The notes under the pieces: model-generated
Databases searched by the model: none
Seen by the model: only the letters and a program-made list of their open reading frames with translations
What the model was told of the DNA's origin: nothing
Assembly: GCA_018664365.1 (NCBI GenBank)
Contig: JABJOK010000016.1
Span: 1 to 10,047, forward strand
DNA: 10,047 nucleotides
Reading direction: 5' to 3'
Source of the DNA: Candidatus Peregrinibacteria bacterium
GTDB lineage: Bacteria; Patescibacteriota; Gracilibacteria; UBA1369; LOWO2-01-FULL-3
Shown here: in pieces, positions 6,233 through 10,047 of the stretch
Layout: each line of letters starts with the position of its first letter
How positions within the stretch are numbered: position 1 is the stretch's first letter
Position numbers and translations under genes: made by a program

Positions 6233-6787
6233 ATGTCACGAATCGGAAAACAACCAATAGAGATGCCAGCAGGAATTACAGCTGAATTAAAGGACGGAAT
6301 CCTTTCAGTAAAAGGACCAAAGGGAGAACTTACACAAAAGATTCATCCAAATATGATTGTAGAAATCGATGGCAATATTATAGTGGTAAAAAGGCCTAAT
6401 GATCTAAAGGAGAACAAGGCCCTACACGGACTATTCCGAAGCCTTATCGCAAATATGGTTGAAGGAGTAGAGAAAGGATTTGAGAAAAAACTTGAAATAG
6501 TAGGAGTAGGATACAGAGCAAACGCAAGTGGAAGCAAAATCACTCTGAGCCTTGGATACTCACATCCAATTGAATACAAAGCGCCAGATGGAATAACATT
6601 CGAAATTAATCCAGAAGAAAAAAATATAATTGTAGTAAAAGGAATCAACAAAGAAATTGTAGGACAGGTTGCCGCAAAGGTACGGTCATACAGAAAGCCT
6701 GAACCATACAAAGGAAAAGGTATTAGATACGTTGATGAATACGTAGCAAGAAAGGCTGGTAAAGCAGCAGGTGCCGGAGCAGCATAA
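6233..6787 (+). CDS. rplF: Ribosomal protein L6 (uL6)
   Basis: The product has 184 residues, close to the usual 177-180. L6 sits at the base of the L7/L12 stalk near the sarcin-ricin loop and is needed for late 50S assembly. It has the two repeated domains of the family: MSRIGKQPIEMPAG at the start and LSVKGPKGEL at 24-33 in the first, then LEIVGVGYRA at 87-96 and the rRNA-binding RKPEPYKGKGIRY at 154-166 in the second. The end is a short Ala/Gly stretch (AGKAAGAGAA). It follows the longest intergenic gap; TTATATACA directly precedes the ATG. Confidence 0.98.
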   Translation: MSRIGKQPIEMPAGITAELKDGILSVKGPKGELTQKIHPNMIVEIDGNIIVVKRPNDLKENKALHGLFRSLIANMVEGVEKGFEKKLEIVGVGYRANASGSKITLSLGYSHPIEYKAPDGITFEINPEEKNIIVVKGINKEIVGQVAAKVRSYRKPEPYKGKGIRYVDEYVARKAGKAAGAGAA

Positions 6788-6811
6788 ACTAAATAACTAT
6801 CAAACTTTAAA

Positions 6812-7159
6812 ATGCCAACTAAAAAAGAAGAATTAAGGAAAAGAAGACATCACAAAATTCGCGCTAAGTTAAGCGGTACTGCACTACGCCCAAGATTAGT
6901 AGTGTTCAGAAGTATTACAAATAACTATGTTCAACTCATCAATGATGACGAGGGTAAAGTTATCGCAGAAGCTTCAGACATTAAATCAAAGGAGAAAGGA
7001 ACAAAAGTTGAAAAAGCCAAGAAGGTAGGAGAAGAAATAGCTAAAAAAGCAAAAGACAATAAAGTAGAAGAAGTAGTTTTCGATAGAAATGGATACAAAT
7101 ACCACGGACGTGTAAAAGCAATAGCTGAAGGCGCTCGTGAAGGAGGACTAAAATTCTAA
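6812..7159 (+). CDS. rplR: Ribosomal protein L18 (uL18)
   Basis: The product has 115 residues, the usual size. L18 binds 5S rRNA together with L5 and anchors it in the central protuberance. The N-terminal arm is strongly basic (KKEELRKRRHHKIRAKL), then RPRLVVFRSITNNYVQLIND at 27-46, a lysine-rich helix around 58-84, and the conserved FDRNGYKYHGRVKA at 90-103 with the end GAREGGLKF. The gap of 24 nt before it is AT-rich and ends AAACTTTAAA, the same sequence as before rpsH. No Shine-Dalgarno sequence is present. Confidence 0.98.
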   Translation: MPTKKEELRKRRHHKIRAKLSGTALRPRLVVFRSITNNYVQLINDDEGKVIAEASDIKSKEKGTKVEKAKKVGEEIAKKAKDNKVEEVVFDRNGYKYHGRVKAIAEGAREGGLKF

Positions 7160-7174
7160 TAACTAACCTAACCA

Positions 7175-7840
7175 ATGCAAAGAAGAGGAAATCATAAAGG
7201 AAAACACCACCGAAAAGAACCAAAGGAATACGATGAACAAGTAATTCAGATCGATCGTGTAACAAAAGTAGTGAAAGGTGGACGAACACTTAGATTCAGA
7301 GCAACTGTTTGTATTGGTAACAGAAAAGGTAAGGTAGGAGTTGGACTTGGAAAATCTAATGAAGTAACTGGAGCAATCCAGAAGGCAATCGCAAAAGCTA
7401 AAAAAGAACTAATAGAAATTCCTATCGATGGATCTACAATTCCACACGATACTAGAATCAAATATAAATCATCAGACATTATAATGCTTCCTGCTGCACC
7501 TGGTACCGGTCTTATAGCCGGAGGAGCAATTCGTAAAGTGCTTGAGCTAGCAGGTATAAAAGACATTCTAAGTAAATCATACGGAACAACAAACAAGGTA
7601 AATAATACAAAAGCAACTATTGAAGCTTTAAAGACACTTAAAGAGACTCCCAAAATGGCAAGAGAAGCAAAGAAGCGTGCAGCTGCAAAGAATAAAGCAA
7701 AAGAAGTAGCTGCAAAACCTGCAGAACCAAAGAAAGAGGCTCCAAAGGATGCCGCACCAAAAAAGGAAATTCCTAAAGATGCCGCTCCAAAAAAAGAAGA
7801 GCCTAAGAAAGAAGAACCAAAAAAAGATTCAACTAAATAA
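7175..7840 (+). CDS. rpsE: Ribosomal protein S5 (uS5) with repetitive Lys/Pro/Glu/Ala tail
   Basis: The product has 221 residues against about 165 for E. coli. S5 lies at the mRNA entry site with S3 and S4 and affects decoding accuracy; its VKGGR loop is where spectinomycin resistance changes occur in E. coli. The double-stranded RNA-binding-like domain holds DRVTKVVKGGR at 27-37 and KGKVGVGLGK at 51-60. The second domain holds GTGLIAGGAIRKVLELAGIKD at about 110-130 and SKSYGTTNKVN at 133-143. From about 163 on the chain is low-complexity, with 10-residue repeats at 189-218. It follows rplR by 15 nt. The next gene is rplO, 8 nt away, so rpmD (L30), which normally lies between them, is absent. 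Confidence 0.97.
   Translation: MQRRGNHKGKHHRKEPKEYDEQVIQIDRVTKVVKGGRTLRFRATVCIGNRKGKVGVGLGKSNEVTGAIQKAIAKAKKELIEIPIDGSTIPHDTRIKYKSSDIIMLPAAPGTGLIAGGAIRKVLELAGIKDILSKSYGTTNKVNNTKATIEALKTLKETPKMAREAKKRAAAKNKAKEVAAKPAEPKKEAPKDAAPKKEIPKDAAPKKEEPKKEEPKKDSTK
7739..7828 (+). repeat. 30-bp in-frame tandem repeat in the S5 tail
   Basis: Three consecutive 30-bp units each code for ten residues: APKDAAPKKE (7739-7768), IPKDAAPKKE (7769-7798) and the divergent EPKKEEPKKD (7799-7828). The first two differ by one amino acid but by four synonymous codons as well. The copies are therefore old or have been kept at the protein level rather than being a fresh slippage event. Confidence 0.85.
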
Positions 7841-7848
7841 CTTATACA

Positions 7849-8388
7849 ATGCCACTAATAAATCTTAAGAGTAACGTTAAACAGCCTAGGAAGAGAGTTG
7901 GTCGTGGAAACGCTTCTGGACACGGAACATACAGTTGTCGTGGAATGAAGGGACAGTCTGCTCGTTCAGGAGGACGTAGAAGACCAGGTTTCGAGGGAGG
8001 ACAAACTCCATACCTTAGAAGAATGCCAAAGCTTAAAGGATTCACAAATCCTAATTATGTTGAATATCAAGTTGTGAATGTTGGAGACCTAAATGTTTTT
8101 GATGATAAAGCAGAAATTAAGAAAGAAGACCTACTTAAAAAGAACATCATCTCTAAAAAATCTGCACCTGTAAAATTACTCGGTGGAAAAGGAGATCTTG
8201 AAAAGGCAGTAACTATTCATGTTGATAAAGCTAGCGCATCTGCAATAGAAAAAGTAGAAGCTAAAAAAGGAAAAGTAATAGTTGCAGAAGTATTGCCACC
8301 TAGAAAATCTAAAAAGAAAGAAGTAAAAGAGGAAGCTCCAAAAAAAGAAGAGGCGAAAAAAGAGGAAAAGACAGAAACCGCAGAATAA
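7849..8388 (+). CDS. rplO: Ribosomal protein L15 (uL15) with Lys/Glu-rich tail
   Basis: The product has 179 residues against about 145 for E. coli. L15 is a late-assembly 23S rRNA-binding protein that threads an extended glycine- and arginine-rich N-terminus into the 50S. That segment is clear: RVGRGNASGHGTYSCRGMKG at 16-35, then RSGGRRRPGFEGGQTPYLRR at 39-58. The globular C-terminal domain covers about 70-150, with VKLLGGKGDLEKAVTIHVDKAS at about 108-129. Residues 152-179 (nt 8302-8385) are a Lys/Glu/Ala tail similar to those of L22 and S5. The start follows rpsE by 8 nt with ACTTATACA before the ATG. Confidence 0.98.
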   Translation: MPLINLKSNVKQPRKRVGRGNASGHGTYSCRGMKGQSARSGGRRRPGFEGGQTPYLRRMPKLKGFTNPNYVEYQVVNVGDLNVFDDKAEIKKEDLLKKNIISKKSAPVKLLGGKGDLEKAVTIHVDKASASAIEKVEAKKGKVIVAEVLPPRKSKKKEVKEEAPKKEEAKKEEKTETAE

Positions 8389-8397
8389 TCCCTCATA

Positions 8398-9696
8398 ATG
8401 TTTGAATACATCAAGCAAATCTGGAACTCAAAAGATTTAAGGAATAGAATTCTATTTACGATAGCTATCCTTGTTCTTTATAGGTTTATCGCACATATCA
8501 CAGTTCCTGGTGCTGACATTGATGGACTAAGAGCTCTTTCAGAAAGAAATTCACTACTACAGGTGTTTAGTCTCCTAACTGGAGGAAGCACCGAGAACTT
8601 TTCTATCGTATTGATGGGGATTTCTCCATACATCAACGCTTCAATCATTATTCAGCTACTTACTGTAGTAATTCCAAAACTAGAAGGTCTCTCAAAAGAA
8701 GGAGAATCCGGTCGTCAAAAAATAAATTCATATACAAGATGGCTAACATTGCCATTAGCTTTTGTGCAATCTTATGGAATGATCGTTCTTTTAAACACTC
8801 AAGCGCAGACACCTATAATCAGCGACATAGGAAACCCAGCTGTTATTCTTCCAACCATGCTTACAATTACTGCAGGAACCGTTCTGTTGGTATGGTTGGG
8901 TGAACAAATGACTGAAAAGGGTATAGGAAATGGAATATCGCTTTTGATCTTCGCAAGTATTATCTCAAGTGTTCCATCAATGATAGGACAAGGACTATTC
9001 GTAGCATCAGCAGACGAAAGTAGATTGATCCCATTCGTTGCTATTATCCTAGTTACAATCGCTCTTATAACAGTAGTTGTGCTGGTAAATGAAGCCGCAA
9101 GAAGAATTCCAATAACATACGCTGGACGCGGAGTTAGAGCTAGAAGTGATCAGGCTTTCCTTCCAATAAGAATCAATCAAGCTGGAATGATCCCTATCAT
9201 CTTCGCAGTAGCATTAGTTTCATTCCCTGGTATCCTTGGTCAATTCTTTGTTAATGCAACTTCTCCATGGCTGCAAAGCGTAGGAGACATGATGACCACA
9301 CTATTCCAACCAAATACATGGGGGTACTTAGTTATGTACTTCCTACTTGTTGTATTATTCACATACTTCTACGTTTCAATCACATTCAACCCAGACCAGA
9401 TTGCAGAAAACATTCAAAGACGTGGAGGATACATCCCAGGAGTTCGACCAGGACAACAAACAACAGACTACCTAGCAAAGATATCAAACAGACTTACTCT
9501 GTTCGGAGCTCTCTTCCTAGCATTCATCGCTATCTCCCCTATCCTGATTCAATTCGTATTCCAAACTAGTGGAGTCGGATCAGTTCCATTACTAATCTCT
9601 GGAGCAGGAATCATCATCATCGTGGGAGTAGTACTCGAGCTAATTCGCCAAACAAACAGCATGTTGGTAATGCACGATTACAAGAAGTTTTACTAA
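8398..9696 (+). CDS. secY: Preprotein translocase channel subunit SecY
   Basis: The product has 432 residues, the usual 420-440. SecY is the pore of the Sec translocon in the inner membrane; it works with SecE, SecG and SecA and docks on the ribosome at L23/L29. Ten hydrophobic segments can be placed at about 16-36, 68-92, 114-134, 148-168, 174-194, 209-230, 263-284, 306-328, 365-387 and 393-414. The plug and second helix region has MGISPYINASIIIQLL at 73-88. The cytosolic loop for SecA and ribosome contact has YIPGVRPGQQT at 345-355, with Arg350 matching E. coli Arg357. The end VMHDYKKFY is a short form of the usual MRHYEGFL-type tail. It follows rplO by 9 nt. Its stop overlaps the convergent gene's stop. 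Confidence 0.99.
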   Translation: MFEYIKQIWNSKDLRNRILFTIAILVLYRFIAHITVPGADIDGLRALSERNSLLQVFSLLTGGSTENFSIVLMGISPYINASIIIQLLTVVIPKLEGLSKEGESGRQKINSYTRWLTLPLAFVQSYGMIVLLNTQAQTPIISDIGNPAVILPTMLTITAGTVLLVWLGEQMTEKGIGNGISLLIFASIISSVPSMIGQGLFVASADESRLIPFVAIILVTIALITVVVLVNEAARRIPITYAGRGVRARSDQAFLPIRINQAGMIPIIFAVALVSFPGILGQFFVNATSPWLQSVGDMMTTLFQPNTWGYLVMYFLLVVLFTYFYVSITFNPDQIAENIQRRGGYIPGVRPGQQTTDYLAKISNRLTLFGALFLAFIAISPILIQFVFQTSGVGSVPLLISGAGIIIIVGVVLELIRQTNSMLVMHDYKKFY

Positions 9697-10047
9697 AACG
9701 GATTCCCTAGTCTGATAATATCAATTCCCAATTGCTCTCTAATTGCAATAATGTCTTTTTCTTGAATTGGAGGAAGAGTCAAAGACATCTCGTACTGCTT
9801 TTTCGCAATTTTTCTCAACAACGCATTTTTGCCTTTTCCCTTCTGTACAGAACGATTATTAAAATCAAATCCATAAGCAAGAACACTAGCTACAGACCTA
9901 AACACATCATTATTGATCAAAGAAACATCTACTCCATGTTCTTCTAAATATTTAGCTCCTCCCTCATAGTCATGCTTTCCTGCAAGCATAACTAAACGCC
10001 CTACTCCCCTATCAGAAATTTGTTCACAACAATGACTTCTATGGTGA
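9693..10047 (-). CDS. Unidentified protein, C-terminal part (5' end outside window), possibly deaminase-fold
   Basis: The frame is open from the right edge to TAG at 9695-9693 and gives 117 residues. An ATG at 9989 exists, but the frame continues 19 codons further, and the hydrophobic strand VGRLVMLAG runs through that Met, so the true start is probably beyond the window. The segment DRGVGRLVMLAGKHDYEGG followed by YLEEHGVDV resembles the strand-helix-strand after the zinc motif in cytidine/dCMP deaminase-like proteins. The preceding HHRSHCCEQ lacks the PCxxC zinc motif, so the match is weak. The C-terminal 70 residues are helical-looking and basic (GKGKNALLRKIAKKQYEM) with no family I recognise. 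It faces secY and overlaps it by 4 nt, so it is not part of the ribosomal operon. Confidence 0.7.
   Translation of the reverse strand, partial: HHRSHCCEQISDRGVGRLVMLAGKHDYEGGAKYLEEHGVDVSLINNDVFRSVASVLAYGFDFNNRSVQKGKGKNALLRKIAKKQYEMSLTLPPIQEKDIIAIREQLGIDIIRLGNPF

Noticed and set aside
382..8418. Minus-strand open frames opposite rplD, rplB, rplV, rplX/rplE, rplF, rpsE, rplO and others
   Set aside because: They lie inside well-identified ribosomal genes, show low-complexity Phe/Ser/Leu-rich translations that mirror Lys/Glu-rich sense codons, and match no family.
9267..9569. Plus-strand 100-codon frame inside secY
   Set aside because: It is out of frame with secY, which is unmistakable across the whole stretch; the translation is a typical shadow.
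1..9696. UGA recoding (as in Gracilibacteria and Absconditabacteria)
   Set aside because: No in-frame TGA occurs in any gene, all + strand stops are TAA and glycine uses GGN codons. A recoding genome would be expected to use some in-frame TGA.
9729..9760. Possible terminator after secY: CAATT/AATTG stem and a later TTTTT
   Set aside because: The stem is 5 AT-rich pairs and the T-run starts 10 nt after it. It is also inside the convergent coding region, so it is not convincing.
9732..9947. Plus-strand 71-codon frame opposite the convergent gene
   Set aside because: The minus frame stays open to the window edge and has a more protein-like composition; the plus frame looks like its shadow.

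Overview
The window is one nearly uninterrupted stretch of the S10-spc ribosomal protein super-operon. All genes are on the + strand, followed by the end of one convergent gene. The order is rplC (3' end only), rplD, rplW, rplB, rpsS, rplV, rpsC, rplP, rpmC, rpsQ, rplN, rplX, rplE, rpsN, rpsH, rplF, rplR, rpsE, rplO, secY. A minus-strand reading frame then runs off the right edge.

The best guess for the host is a Candidate Phyla Radiation (Patescibacteria) bacterium, possibly Parcubacteria-like. The evidence is the absence of the L30 gene (rpmD) between rpsE and rplO, a known CPR trait, together with an AT- and lysine-rich coding strand and very tight packing. The rank below CPR cannot be settled from this window. 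All twenty + strand stops are TAA, all nineteen complete + strand genes start with ATG, and the frames read cleanly in the standard bacterial code.

Layout: 1-132 is the end of L3. 164-5544 holds the S10 part and the start of the spc part (L4 to L5). 5557-8388 holds the rest of the spc part (S14 to L15). 8398-9696 is the translocon channel SecY. 9693-10047 is the unidentified convergent gene, whose stop codon overlaps that of secY. Gaps range from a 14-nt overlap to 49 nt. No stretch over 50 nt lacks a gene, and no RNA gene, mobile element or CRISPR array is visible.

The genes encode parts of one machine. The large-subunit proteins build the peptidyl-transferase surroundings (L2, L3, L4, L16), the exit tunnel (L4, L22, L23, L24, L29), the 5S region (L5, L18) and the factor-binding and subunit-interface area (L6, L14). 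The small-subunit proteins build the mRNA entry site (S3, S5), the head (S14, S19) and the body (S8, S17). SecY is the membrane channel docked at the exit tunnel.

No new multigene system is present. The points worth attention are: absence of Shine-Dalgarno sequences before every gene; short hairpins in the three longest gaps; similar Lys/Glu/Pro/Ala tails on L22, S5 and L15; a 13-residue insertion in zinc-type S14; a proline in place of the E. coli Arg81 position of L16; and the break of synteny right after secY.
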